From positions 405,345 to 469,344 of the forward strand of contig JADGJP010000018.1 of assembly GCA_027603065.1 (NCBI GenBank): a DNA stretch of 64,000 bases, in the 5' to 3' direction. Below the pieces are notes generated by a model. It did not search any database. It was not told where the DNA came from and saw nothing but the letters and a program-made list of their open reading frames with translations. Shown here piece by piece: positions 1-12,147 of this stretch (position 1 is the first letter of the stretch; every line of letters starts with the position of its first letter). The position numbers and the translations under genes were made by a program. The DNA is from Geranomyces variabilis (lineage: Eukaryota > Chytridiomycota > Chytridiomycetes > Spizellomycetales > Powellomycetaceae).

Positions 1-898
1 TAGACCATACATATGGATTTGCAGATGACAATCTTCGTGACGATTTTCGTTACATACCTGAGTGGATCCCTCCCGTAAACCGAGAATCGGAATATTTGTT
101 CCTCTGTGACTAACATCCATGCGGAGGCGAGCATATTCAATGCGCCCCACGCGATGATTGCCCACCAGACCGCCAACCCGAGCCGTCTCCAAAGCGTCAG
201 GAAAGAGTATGGCGCCTCCCTCGGCGCGGCGGCGCGCACTGTGCCCGACCACCACCCAAGCCCGCAAACAGGGATTTGCAGGCCAAAGAGCGTCGTGCGG
301 AGTTCAAAAACGGTCCATTCAACGTGGTCGTCGGGACAGGGAGGGTTGACAGAGGGCGAGACGTCGGACTCTGGTGCCGTGACCGGGACGGAGACGTCGA
401 ATGAAGTTGATGAGGTGGCCGCGGCGGGAATGTCGGGCTGCGTTGAAGACATTCTTGACAACGGCGGGTTGTTGGCGAAACGGGTGAGCAGCCCTGGGAC
501 ACTCGCTTATAAAAGAAAGCACGCCGGGCGGCGAGGGCTTCGGCTATTTCTGGACCAAAACATAACAAGGAGGGTCGAAACAAAGGAGGCGCATGTTTGT
601 TGCTGCAGACTTTTCGTTACGGCAACCAGACATGGCGACGCTGGTTGCTGGTTGAGATGCTGGCTGAGAAGCTGGCTGGTAAAACTGCGCAGTGTTGTGG
701 AGCGGGTTGTGGAGCGCGGCTTTGTTGTCCGCCTCTGTCGTACTCTGGCATCTTTCCGGCTTTTCGTGACAGGCACCCCACGAATTTACAGTACCTCGCA
801 GTCTTCGCACTCCAACATGCATAAATACCGAGCGCAGAGTCGCCCCGCCCGACTCCCGTCTACAGTAAACTCTCGGACCTTTCAACCCCACCCAGAAA
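1..898. other. Upstream intergenic stretch, no gene supported
   Basis: Several overlapping open frames exist on both strands but none has recognisable domains or convincing composition. A TATA-like stretch (cataaatac, near 819-828) and a C-rich leader just before 899 fit a promoter for the secreted-protein gene that follows. Nothing else is supported. Confidence 0.4.
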
Positions 899-1562
899 AT
901 GAAACTTGCCCTCGTCTCAGCAGTCTTAGCCCTCGCCTCGGCACCCGCCGCCGTTGTCGCCGCTAGTGGGTTTTCCGCTGACAAAGAGTTTGGCCTCGTG
1001 TCCTTCAAAAATCGGTTCCATGCGCCGCTCAACCACGGCGACAACATTCAAATGGAATGCGGGATTTTGAAATCTGGTTCATCTGACGACATGTTCCGCT
1101 CTATGAGCAACGGAAAGCCTATCGATCTCAAATCATCGACTGCCGGAATCATCAACATCCACCGCACGGCCACCGAGCTCTGTTTGACCACAAATTCAAC
1201 AGGTTTGCGGTCCAGCCGCTTTAGTGCGTTAAAAACTTCGCCGCTAAAATATCTTTTTCCGTTTGTTCCTCCCTTTGCTCGCAGAAACGTGCGTCGTGCG
1301 GTCAATCCTCGCGTATAATGAGACATGGGCCGCCCAGTTCTCCGAGTTCCCCAGCGGCAGTCCTGTCTTTGAATCGTGTTTTGACAAGGGCGTAATCGCG
1401 CTGACAAAGGGCACCAAAACATGCATGGACCTTCGCGTCGCAAAGCTGTGCCAGCTTAAGGGTTTTACAAGCTTCAGTGGAAGCCTTTGCCCTTCTGCTT
1501 GGCAATGCGATCCGTATGATGGCGATGATCAGCAAGATACCACCCTGCGAACGCAGCTGTGA
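899..1562 (+). CDS. Small secreted cysteine-containing protein
   Basis: Two exons, 899-1202 and 1285-1562, joined across a GTTTGC...GCAG intron in matching phase give a 193-residue protein. The first 20 or so residues form a clear signal peptide (MKLALVSAVLALASAPAAVV). The mature part is small, has a handful of cysteines spread over both exons and ends with an acidic tail, so it looks extracellular. I recognise no family. Small size, secretion and Cys content would fit an effector-like or wall-associated protein, but that is inference only. The start is chosen because it gives the signal peptide and lies just after a plausible promoter. Confidence 0.65.
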
Positions 1563-2233
1563 GGGGAGGAATAACGACACGGCCGTGTTGGCAGTATGTT
1601 ACCGGTTTATAGGCTACACTGATAATCCAATTTGTTTGCGAGAATGACCAATGGATTTCATAACAATGCATGTTCCTGCTGGTCTTGGAAGATCTTCCAG
1701 CTCAAACAGCACCTGAGCGCATCGCTAGTCAATGAAGGAGCCTTAAGATGAACCATTAGATCCAGCAGGCACTAAGGGAGAACTGGGGATGGAGGAAGCG
1801 TATACCCTAGTTGTTCTCAACATCTTCACCTTTCGTCACCTCTCGTCAACTTTCGTCCGCTTGTCTGCAAACCGGTCCAGTCTGGAGTGATATAATTGTC
1901 AATGAGGCCGTTGGTTTGTTCCGCGTAGTTTCTTAAAGGGGTCGTCATTGTTGTGGCGGCGCTGTTGTAGGGCAAGGGCGGGCTGCGTATTGACTTAGAA
2001 GGTCGAGCCCGAGCCGGTGCAGGAGGTGCAAGATATTGCAGCGCAAATGACTCACACGTAACTCCGACCGCCTATGGCCCTTACCAAATGACCCACCGTA
2101 CCCAGAAATAGAGCTGATTGGCCAAACCCCTGACCCGTGGTTGCTCTACTCTTGGGCTCTCAGTCAACTCCCACGTTTTGGAGCCCAAAATCCCTTGAAC
2201 ACCTTTGTCTTGGTGACCTACTCAAACAACAAT
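1563..2233. other. Intergenic stretch
   Basis: I see no supported gene. It separates the secreted-protein gene from the sensor gene and presumably holds the sensor promoter. Confidence 0.4.
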
Positions 2234-4679
2234 ATGACCGATGTGGAGAAGCAACCTTGGAAAAATGGCCGCGCCAAGCCGGCTAACAAAACGGCAGGCC
2301 GGTTTCAAGTTCCGCTGGCAGTCGTGCTTCTTGGTGAGAAAGGGTTCCAAATAATGATGTACTCGGCTTTACGCTAACTATTCTCAATGCATCGATCGGG
2401 CAGCAACCACTTTGTTGGTAGCCTCCGCTAGCGCAATTCCCATAGCCATACTCTCGTACAATGGGGCTTCCGACACAGTCGATCAGAGTAGCTAAACTTC
2501 CGAACAAATATGTGATTGTTTTTTTGTGAGTGTCTAACCAGTGCGGTTTGCAGTTCTGGACACTTTGCGGCAGAATTACGTGCGTCAGGTGCAGGACAAG
2601 AGTGAGTCGCCGGACTTGAAACACTTAGCTTTGCGACCTTTAGCGGTCCACTACACAACTTAACAATGCATGCCTTCTGTCGACTTAACAGTTTCGGCCA
2701 CTACAAACGTTGTGTACGCTCAAGCGCGAGATCCATTGCATTTGCTTCATGACATCCATCTTCTGACAGCTAGTATCCCCTTAGATATCACGGGGTTCAG
2801 AGCAACGCGGATAACCTCGCAATCCGGGGCGTTCTGGACACTACGAATGGGGATCCCAGTCCCAATTTCCTCAATTATCCCGATCTGTAAGTTACTAAGC
2901 TACCATCGCCTGCGTTTCCCTGATTCACACTGAGTACCTTGTTTTATGCAAAAACAACAGCTTGTTTTCCTACATCAAATCGGTGGAGCGCAGTGATTTC
3001 CTTTACGCAGCCGGGTTTGCGCTCATAGGGTCGCGAAGCATCATCAATGCTTCTCCGGTCAACGTACCCTCAGTATGTTGCGTCGCAGACGCCACAGAGA
3101 CATTGTATGGGCGAACATGTGTCACTTGGACTGCCACCTCTCTTACCGTTCGGACTCTCAACTTCACGGTCACTCCACCCACCTACCGCTATGGCGTCCC
3201 GATGCCCGACTATCCAGATAGCACGGTCGGCCAATGGTAACTGGGCCTGAAGCAGGGACATTTAGTAGCAGACCATTTGACAGCTCGCTTGCGGGTTTTT
3301 TTTTCTTCTTGCGCTCAGGAGTGATCAAATCGGCTGGATCATTCTCAACAAGACGATTCCAACTTTTCAAGGAAAATATGGGTATCGCTGGCAACAATGG
3401 TAAGCGCTGCGGGTTCAGGCGGTACACATGACACGTCTCCTCGGTCTAGCCTAACAGTGGGACATGAGAACCTAGGGTGGGCTACCCGCTTGGCGCCCGC
3501 GATCCGGACCCCAACGTGCCACCATTTGGTTATCAGATCATGGCAATGGGAATCCAAAAGTTTAGCGAGCTGCTGCGGGTAAAGAGGCAAAGACCTTCCT
3601 TCTGCGTTTTCGCTGCGACGCTTTTCCGTTCAACATTCGCTTTACTCCACGGCCCCGTCGAATTCACAGGGAATCTCGACAACCCAAAACACAGTGATTG
3701 CTATTTGGATTCAGTCCTCTGGCCGATTGTATGCATGCCGAGAAGAAAGCAGTGTGCCCCTGGCAATCAGTTTACCGTGCTCTGATCTGTTTCCCGATTG
3801 TAGGATTGCAACAAACGGTGCTGTCGAAGTCCTCAACCTGACGTCGGTGAATGACGCGGTCCCGAGCAGTTACGCGACCAAGGATTACCCAAACAAATAT
3901 ATGCAGGTAAAGCTCCGATCAGTCGGCACTACCATGCTTCCTTCATGTTACTAACAAGCCCAATTTAGACAGCAGTTGCGCAACTTCTCAACAAGTACGA
4001 GCTCTACAGTCAAATCCCAGCAAGCACGTCGGACACATTCGATAGTGAGAATGGGAGACTTTTTGCGGAAACTCGTTCCATCGCCGATGCTTATGGATTG
4101 GACTGGACCATGATGATTGTCATCCCTGAAGACGACCTTCTCGGCTCTATCAAAGAGTTGCGTAAACGCGTGGCCATAACGGTTGTCGTCGTGGCTGCCA
4201 CGATGATTGCCTTCGCGGTGGGCACTACATTCCTCATCACGTTGCCGCTTAGGGTTCTCACGGTGAGTTTGCACCGCGTGCAGTCGGAATGTTTTCTTAG
4301 CTCGTTCTACTTATCGCCCCACTGACTGCCCTTCTCATCCTTGGCCCCTCTCCAAAAAAAAATGTGTGTTGCTTTCCACATAGGGAGTCATGGGTCAAGC
4401 GACGAATATGAACTTCTCAGCAGTAAAGAATGGCTTTTTCAAGCAACCCTCGCGAATCAGAGAGCTTGCTATCATGCAGCAGGCAAGAACTCTGACCGCC
4501 AGACTGTGTCATTCACCAACTCCAGAATCACTAAACCTGTTTTTTTGTGCCGACAGGTTTTTGCCAAGATGCTCACCAAATTTGCAGAGGCCATTGAAGC
4601 CAACAAGCGGCTGACGCCTACTGGGTCGAGCTCTCCCTCCAAAGGACAGTCTGCGACTAAAGCTGTGGCAGTTCTGTAA
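2234..4679 (+). CDS. Two-TM Cache-type extracellular sensor with HAMP-like tail, no output domain
   Basis: Thirteen exons join in phase to a 499-residue protein: 2234-2333, 2404-2487, 2554-2601, 2692-2708, 2774-2886, 2961-3236, 3319-3399, 3476-3578, 3670-3728, 3804-3906, 3969-4262, 4384-4482, 4557-4679. A basic cytosolic N-terminus leads into TM1 (LLVASASAIPIAILSYN). A large extracellular region follows with dCache-like signatures, notably the GISTTQNTVIAIWIQ strand and the SSGRLIA turn. TM2 is VAITVVVVAATMIAFAVGTT, followed by a HAMP-like stretch and a short tail. The family usually ends in a kinase or cyclase; here a stop comes soon after the membrane. The intron before the last exon has a GC-AG donor (CAG|GCAAGA). 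The weakest join is the GTTGTG donor at 2709; without it the frame breaks there. Ligand unknown. Confidence 0.6.
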
Positions 4680-6975
4680 TCACACAGGGTCCGCAGTCCC
4701 CCCAGACTTGTACGATCTTAATAGGCAGACGTAAAGAGAATCATAGGAATGGCTGACGAGGACATTTCAGAAATCAATTGAGCACGCCTCGACGCCTTCT
4801 TCAACCTCACAGTAATCCGCGACGGCGGCAGAGAAACCAATCATTACTTTGGTTGCCTCTAGCTCCATTGCCTATGGAGGCTGAAGCGCGGCTATGGGGA
4901 ATTGTGGATGAATTGTTCAGATTGCATCCATCCATACCTGGGACCGAGCCGGTCAAGCGCCAGGCCGTGAAATTGACCAACAAAACACTAACGGCCTGGA
5001 GCAATAATTGGACTTTGAAACTGACGAAAATACAACTTTACCCGTCCTCTTTGCAAGCCGCTACATGTCCCGCAACTTGAGTGCCGTGTCATAAATGCAT
5101 AGCTTGCCAGCGCCTTGGTATATGGACTCCAGGAGTGTCTGCAAAGCATAGAGACTTATCTGCACCAGGATACCGTACTTATCTTCAAGTCGAAACAACG
5201 CTTGGACTGTATCTTGTCCGTTGTGGTGCCCATATGCAACCTGTGATGGACACGAACGAGTGACGCGGCTGGCCCGCTGAAGGCTGGATGCGCGACGCGA
5301 ATAGATGTGCCACGCGGAGTGGTTGTCGGAGTTGCGCCGTAAGGCCGAGCGGCGTGACGATGCGCTGGAGTTGCCGTAGAGCAAGCGTCGTGGTGATGCC
5401 GATTGACACGGCCAATCGATCGTCAGAGTCGACGTCGCTGCGGGGCACGCGAAAGAATTGCCCAGGCTTTACAAAAATTGGACAGCACGGAATAATAGGA
5501 CCATTTCTTTGTACTTTGGGTGTTTTGTTCGACAGACGCGAACACAACGCGTAAATTAACTGGATCCAACCAACTGCATTCCCGGGGAGATTACGGACGC
5601 GTCTCTCATCGGCCTCTCGCTGTCCTTCGCAAAACAGCCATCGCCATCGGCAACCCGCGAGAGCTGCGTCCGTCACCCGCCCCCGCCAACCTTATCTCAA
5701 CTCAACGCCTGGTAAGTACGCAAAATTACAACCTTCGTGCACCCACCAAAAGCTGCAGAAGAGCCCGCGGCGGCTACAGGGGCTCCTCTCGAAAGACACG
5801 TGCCGTCTCGTCTTTAGTCTACTATGACCTATGGCCTGGCACAACCTCGCCTCCTATTAGTATATTACGATGTGGCACGACCTCCCCTCGTGAGAGGCCA
5901 TGTTGTGCCACTCCTGTGACATGACTTCCTCTCTTACTCGTAAGAGTGAGAGCCCATTCTCATGTCCCGGTCTGAGACCGCTCAGCAATTGGTTCAAGAT
6001 GCTGCTGTTTGTATGTCGGCTGGGGCGGCCCCCCAAAGCGTGCGTGCACCTTTTCGTGGGTTAGCTCCTGGCGCGGTCCTCCCTTTGCAACCATGACACG
6101 CGTCCAAGAGTAAAGGAAATTCCTCACAGTACATATTGATATGGCATCTCCAATTCCAACCTGGATTCACATATTTGCATCTGGTTGCAGCAGGCTAACC
6201 TTTCCCTCCTTTTCTTTTTTGTGGGTGTTGATCTCAAAAAAACGACCCGAACAAAAAAATTGGACGAGCACGCCTGAGCGCTTCCCCGACCTCGCCACAA
6301 CACAAGCACGCGAAGCAGCGTGAACTTTGATGCAAACGGTTACATTCGTCTGACGTCCACGTAATATTGATAATGTGTATAATGATGGACCATGCCCCGA
6401 AACGTATTTGCCAACCGCGTGTATTTAAGCTGAGACTTTTTTGAGGGTGCATGAAGTGTAATGTTGGAACGGTTGGGGACAAGGACCAGCTCTCGCAGCG
6501 CAAAGATGACGAAAACAAATGGGACGGCGAAGCCGCGCAATACCCCAAGTACTGACAGCAAGAGCAACATCTCATAAGTAGGAGAATAAGCTAAAAAGCA
6601 ACATAAGCATGCAAGGAAGGCTAGGAATTTCGCTCACATTATTTCGTTTGTTTAAAGAAGACGAATGTCAAATCAACGAGTTGGCTTGCGTGGCGTCGGA
6701 TGCGCGGGCGTGATCTTTAACTGCGAAAGAGTTGCTGGACAGGGTATCTGTGTCGGTGTCGGTGTCGGCGAAGGCGTTGACGGCCGATATCTCTGACGAC
6801 TCGCATTTAACCCACGTCAACTTAAACAGCGAGATCACGGACGTAAGATCTCCCGCGTGTTGCGGGAGCGGCAGCGCTCCGCGCTGGTACAGCTCGTACA
6901 GGCCGCCGAAACGCAATCTCATCATGCAAACTTCCAATACATCCCCCATCGAATCCGATAAGGAAAGACCCTACG
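4680..6975. other. Long stretch without a supported gene
   Basis: Open frames are short and overlap on both strands. About 4760-5100 could be decayed coding sequence but matches nothing I know. This looks like degenerate intergenic or old repeat DNA. Confidence 0.35.
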
Positions 6976-7058
6976 GAACAGGTGGCAGGATGTGGGCAGC
7001 TTACGAGTTGATGGTACTGCAAAGGTATCGTTAGTTGCCCACATCCTGCCACCTGTTC
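6976..7058. repeat. Fold-back element with perfect 23-bp inverted repeat
   Basis: Bases 6976-6998 (gaacaggtggcaggatgtgg...) are exactly inverted at 7036-7058, around a 37-bp centre; the similarity continues imperfectly inward. Size and structure fit a MITE or a solo foldback element. I see no clear target-site duplication. Confidence 0.6.
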
Positions 7059-7702
7059 TTTGTCTCTACTGCCTTTCAATAACTTAGCGAGCTTGATGAA
7101 GTCTTCCGCGACCAGACGGTTGGTAAGACAAATTCCTGCCGCTGGAATTCTCCAAAGACATGCTCGTATTGGCCATGCTCGTATTGAACTAGCCCACCGG
7201 CCTTCATGCCTCCTTTCCTGCCATACGTAACACGGTTCGAGGAGGTCGATTCGCCATTAGCCCACATAAGAAACGAGTCGCAACCCGAGAAGGGTTCTGC
7301 AAAGAGGCCATGTAGCCACCGGTGTACGGCTGTGTCTTCATCATCGTTGACCTTCGCTGCTCGTCTTCTCGATTCCTCTTCAACGGCGAATGCGCTAATA
7401 GATCCGTGATGTTAGCATTTCTCCTCAACCTACTGGCGACACGGACCCCGGCCACTCACAACGCGCGACAGATTTGCAGCTCGCGGATCCGAGGCACGTA
7501 CAAACGACGCGTCATTTGTGTCGAGATTGGCTGTCAATCTCGCATGGACACGATCGATTTCGACGGCGCCGCGCGAGGCGGCTGCTGCATACTCCTTGAT
7601 GACCGCGAAAAGCTGAATCGCCGCTATAGCTGTACGTTGCCCGCTCGGCTTCAATGATCTTTCGCCAGAGTTCTTAAGGCGTGCGCATCTGCTTGACGGG
7701 AG

Positions 7703-9354
7703 TCAGAATTCCGGCTTGGGCGCATCGGAAAATTTGCGGACCGTTCGCTTTCGAGGGGCTCGCCGAATCGCCTCCGCTATATTCCGCATAACGCTCCTCA
7801 TGACAAGGAAGAATTGGCAGAGGTCGACAACGTGCTGCGTGTGCTGGTCTTTGCGTGGGAAGGGGAACGATCCGTCCGATATCTCCCTCATGATAAAGAG
7901 TTCGGGCGCAAATTGAACAAGGATGTAAAACCGCGCGGCATTGTCGAGAATTTGTAGATACAGCACGACAATCCGGTCGACTTGGCCGGGACATAGCTTG
8001 CCAAGCGCCCTTGCCTGGGAGCGGGATGTCTTGGCCAGGTCGAGGTGGTTCTCGGCAGCATGCACGACGTGGGCTTTGGCCTCGGGCCCAGAGTTCTCGC
8101 CGCATCCGTGCTCGCTGCCACCGATTCGATACAAGTAGTCGAGCTTCTTGCCAACGACCCTCGTCTTGCCCGAGCGCTCCATCTTTTCCGCTTGGTCAGA
8201 TACGGACATCTTCTCACCATAATGGAGCTTCATGTCCACGTCCGGGAACTCAGCGAACGTCAGCAGCGCATGCGCATCAAAGGCACGTTCATTGAGCCTC
8301 GGGTTGTGTACTTCGAGACGTACACGGCCATTGCCGAGAGACACCTCATAAGATACCGCACATCAGCATCCTGGCTTGCTGCCAGAGCGTCATCAGCGGT
8401 CCCACCGATCCTTGACCACAAAGCTTGCAGACCGCCAAATGCCAGCAAGTCGGCGATCTCGGACAGCGAGAGGGAAAACCATCCATCGAAGGCAAAGAAC
8501 ACCGCAGCATAATCGCTGGGCTTGATAGTGTCTTCCGTGAGCGCTGCGTACTTGATGGACCTTGCCTTGTCCTTCATGGCAGGGTCCAGCAGAGCGCAGC
8601 TTGCCTTGTCTGCGGCATTCAATACTCTCCAAAAGAGCGAGACGGCCTGCTGCAACTGCTGGATCTCCTCGATGCGAGTCACAAGCCTCTCAGTTCCCGG
8701 TGATGTGGGCGTCTGCGCGTGTATATACTGGCTCGCCCGCATTGCGCAATCACCAACCGACTATACTGCAGGACTTCAGAAAGATGCTGGGCTCGACCGT
8801 AATGGATAGCGACGTGGAGGAGGCCTACTCTGACGACGCGGGAACTGATAAAGATTCGGAGTGCGACCCAGCATCTTTCTGAAGATTGCCGGATGCTGGA
8901 CTGCGAACCGCCGGAGCCTGAGCAGGACGACTCTCACTACGACCGGGGACTGAAGAGATACGTGATGGAGCGAATAAAGAAGAACTCGTTTGATGTTGTC
9001 CTGTTTGCGAAGAAGGGTAACTTCAAGTTTGGAGAAGAGGAACCCCAACCGCTCGCCGATTGCAACGTGTCGGCGCCCAACTTGGTTCTCCGTCTTTGCG
9101 GCTTCGGTCCTCTTGCTCCAAAACTTGATCCAGCCCGCATCAGCCTCGTAGTCGTGGTCCAAAGCCTTGTTGAGAAGATTGACCGTCTTCGTATGCGTCA
9201 GGCCTCGGAGCGACGGCGCGATGTCCGCCTTGTAAGCGCGGATGCAAGCTTCAACTTCTTGCTCTTCGCCGAGCTCCAAACGTAACCACTTCGCGAATAG
9301 CACCGGCGAAATGGGGCCCAGACCCAGTCGGTACTTCAAGTATTTAAAGAAACG
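7703..9354 (-). pseudogene. Unidentified protein gene, broken by a frameshift and a fold-back insertion
   Basis: Three minus-strand open stretches run head to tail: about 9354-8890, 8742-8260 and 8344-7703. They look coding (long, balanced composition, segments such as PSDYAAVFFAFDGWFSLSLS) and would read as one protein, but the fold-back element at 8774-8884 sits between the first two and a frame change near 8260-8344 separates the last two. No domain is recognised. It may be an old repeat-encoded or lineage-specific protein. I could not find introns that repair it. Confidence 0.35.
8774..8884. repeat. Fold-back/MITE-like element with about 22-bp inverted termini
   Basis: cttcagaaagatgctgggct at 8774 recurs inverted at 8864-8884 with one base missing. 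The element is about 111 bp and interrupts an otherwise open minus-strand reading frame. Its termini are unrelated to those of the other fold-back elements in the window. Confidence 0.6.
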
Positions 9355-9624
9355 GACGACGACGTCATTAAATGGTACTCGAAGTAGATGCGAAAGAAAG
9401 AAGGGACATGGACAAGAAACAAAGGGCAGTGAGTCCAGTCACATTGACGACTGGCTGCGCAGATGCAGATGCTAGATCTAGGATTCCAGCACTTTCGGAC
9501 GGCGCGCAGCAAAACGAGCGAGAGACGCAGAGAACTAAAGGCGACGCTGTGATCTCGTCCATTCAACCCGCCCATCCCCGTTCCATCCTACTTCATCCAC
9601 TGCCCCTGCTCGGTCCCTTTCGCA

Positions 9625-11786
9625 ATGTCAAACAACCGGTCAAACCCTCTTCCCATCGGAGGTTGCATTCCTCTCAACCAGTTGATCGCCCGCGCGCTTT
9701 CTCTAAACTCCCATCTCCTGCAGGTCTCCGAACGTCTGGCATGGAAGTCCGCGGACAAAACGGTGTGCACCCGATAGGAAAGTACGCTTGCTGGCTCACC
9801 TTACCTCTGACGCCATTCTCTTTCCCGTGCTACAGTTCTTGCCGCCCTGACTATTGCAAACATTGTCAAGAGCTCGCTCGGGCCCGTTGGTCTCGACAAG
9901 ATGCTGGTCGACGACATAGGTGTATGTGCTGCGCGTCGAGAGTGCAGGAGCGACGGCGAAGGAACACAGCATGCCGACTCAACGATACACTCTCGCCTTT
10001 CATTTTTTAGGATGTGACAATTTCGAACGATGGTGCGACCATTCTTAAGCTTCTCGAGGTCGAACATCCCGCCGCGCGGGTATTGGTGGAGCTGGCCCAG
10101 CAGCAGGATAAGGAGGTCGGCGACGGCACTACCTCTGTCGTCATCATCGCCGCTGAGCTTCTGCGGAGAGCCAACGACCTGGTCAAAAACAAGATTCACC
10201 CTACCACGATCATTACCGGATACAGACTCGCGAGCAAAGAAGCCGTCAAATTCATTGTCGACCAGATGACTGTGAAGGTCGACTCTCTCGGCCGCGATTG
10301 CCTTGTCAACGTGGCAAAGACCAGCATGTCATCAAAAATTATTGGCGCGTAAGTAAGCAAACGTTCCGCAATTAGGCGTCAATCATGCACCTTACTCTGA
10401 CCCGCTTGAATTTAGTGACGACGACTTCTTTGCCGAGCTGGTAGTCAATGCAATGACCGCTGTCAAGACCGTCGGCAACAAAGGAGAGGCTCGCTACCCT
10501 ATCAAGGCCGTGAATATCCTCAAAGCGCACGGCAAGGGTGTTCGTGAGAGCCAGCTGATCAAAGGCTACGCGATCAACTGCACCGTAGCGTCACAAGCAA
10601 TTAAGACACGCATTGTCGGCGCAAAGATTGCCTGCCTTGACATCAACCTGCAGAAAGCTCGCATGCACCTCGGTGTCAACATTGTCATCGATGACCCTGA
10701 TAAGCTTGAAGACATTCGCAGGCGCGAGATTGAGATTACCACTGAGCGCATCCAAAAGATCCTTGCTACGGGTGCCAACGTGATCATGACAACAAAGGGA
10801 ATTGATGACCTGTGCCTGAAGCTTTTCGTGGAGGCCGGTGCCATGGCCGTGCGCCGCGTCAAAAAGGATGATCTTAAGCGGATTGCCAAGTCGACAGGAG
10901 GTAATGCAATCGGTGGTGCGCATGTTTAGGGGGCAATGCTGTCTTCTTACCCTCTCCACTTTGTTCAGCAACACTTATCTCGACCTTAGCAAACCTCGAG
11001 GGTGAAGAGACGTTCGATGCAGCGTACCTCGGTCATGCGGAGGAGGTCGTTCAGGAGCGCATTTCAGATGACGAGTGCATTCTTGTCAAAGGCACGAAGG
11101 TGCATTCATCTGCTTCCATCATCCTCCGTGGCGCCAACGACTACATGCTGGATGAGATGGAGCGCTCGGTACACGACTGCTTGTGCGCTGTCAAGCGGAC
11201 GCTGGAGAGCAATGCGGTCGTTCCTGGTGGAGGCGCCGTGGAAGCTGCGCTGTCCATCTACCTCGAAAACTTTGCCACGACGCTCGTAAGTTCTTTCTTT
11301 TCTGTGTGGACATGCTCACTCACAATATTTTTGCTAACATTTCATATTGCTCGCCGTAGGGATCGCGGGAGCAGCTCGCAATTGCCGAGTTTGCCAATGC
11401 ATTGCTGGTTATTCCCAAAACCCTTGCCGTCAACGCCGCCAAAGACTCGACCGACCTTGTCGCCAAGCTCCGTGCATACCACAACGCAGCGCAAAATGCA
11501 GGTGGCGACAATGCAAAGCGTGCACTCAAGTGGTACGGCCTTGATCTTATCAAGGGAGTCACGAGGGACAATCTGGCGGCGGGCGTGCTGGAGCCAGCAA
11601 TGAGCAAGCTTAAATCGCTCAAAGCCGCGACCGAAGCAGCTATTGCGCTCCTCCGAATCGAGTAAGTCTCAACTTTTTCCACTAAGCTCCAGTGCAGCGC
11701 TCTTTTGCTTAACGACTTTAATGTTTTTCAGTGACATGATTAAGATTGAACCCGAGCCCCAAGAAGGCGACCCACACGGACACTAA
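9625..11786 (+). CDS. TCP1: T-complex protein 1 subunit alpha (CCT1 chaperonin)
   Basis: This is one subunit of the cytosolic CCT/TRiC ring that folds actin, tubulin and other clients using ATP. Eight exons join in phase to 552 residues: 9625-9661, 9724-9762, 9836-9921, 10011-10348, 10416-10900, 10969-11285, 11360-11661, 11732-11786. Group II chaperonin motifs are present in order: [18 protein letters not shown] and [12 protein letters not shown] near the N-terminus, [17 protein letters not shown] (nucleotide binding), the apical-domain NILKAHG and [11 protein letters not shown] segments that mark the alpha subunit, and [18 protein letters not shown]. The normal length for CCT1 is about 550. 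The start was chosen because splicing 9661 to 9724 restores the conserved PIGG-LRTSG-EVR N-terminus. A housekeeping gene with no oddity beyond a short tail. Confidence 0.95.
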
Positions 11787-12147
11787 GTACACGCAGCAAC
11801 ACTGCGTTACGAATATGGGAAACGTGAACGGGACGGGCGTGTGTTGGTGGTTTTTGTGCCTTGTAAAATATAATTTTGCTAAAAAGAAGCGGCTCGTGAT
11901 GTGATCTGATATTTGGGGGGCCCTGCACGCAACAGGTGGTTTTCTGCGAGCATCTTGCAACTTGCGTTATCAGGCCCTGTATGACGGCGGTAATTGCGTT
12001 ACCTAGCCCTGTATGACAATGGTAAGAAGCAATGCATTTAGCAACGAGTTATAATCCGGCGGATGGGCATTGGGGAGAAGCGCATTCTTACCGTGTTTCC
12101 CATGCCCTGTGAGAAGCGACAAGAAAGAACGGGAAAAAAAAAGAAAG

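Noticed and set aside
9900-11786. First reading of the chaperonin as CCT-eta
   Set aside because: The apical-domain segments NILKAHG and [11 protein letters not shown] and the [17 protein letters not shown] start are those of the alpha subunit.
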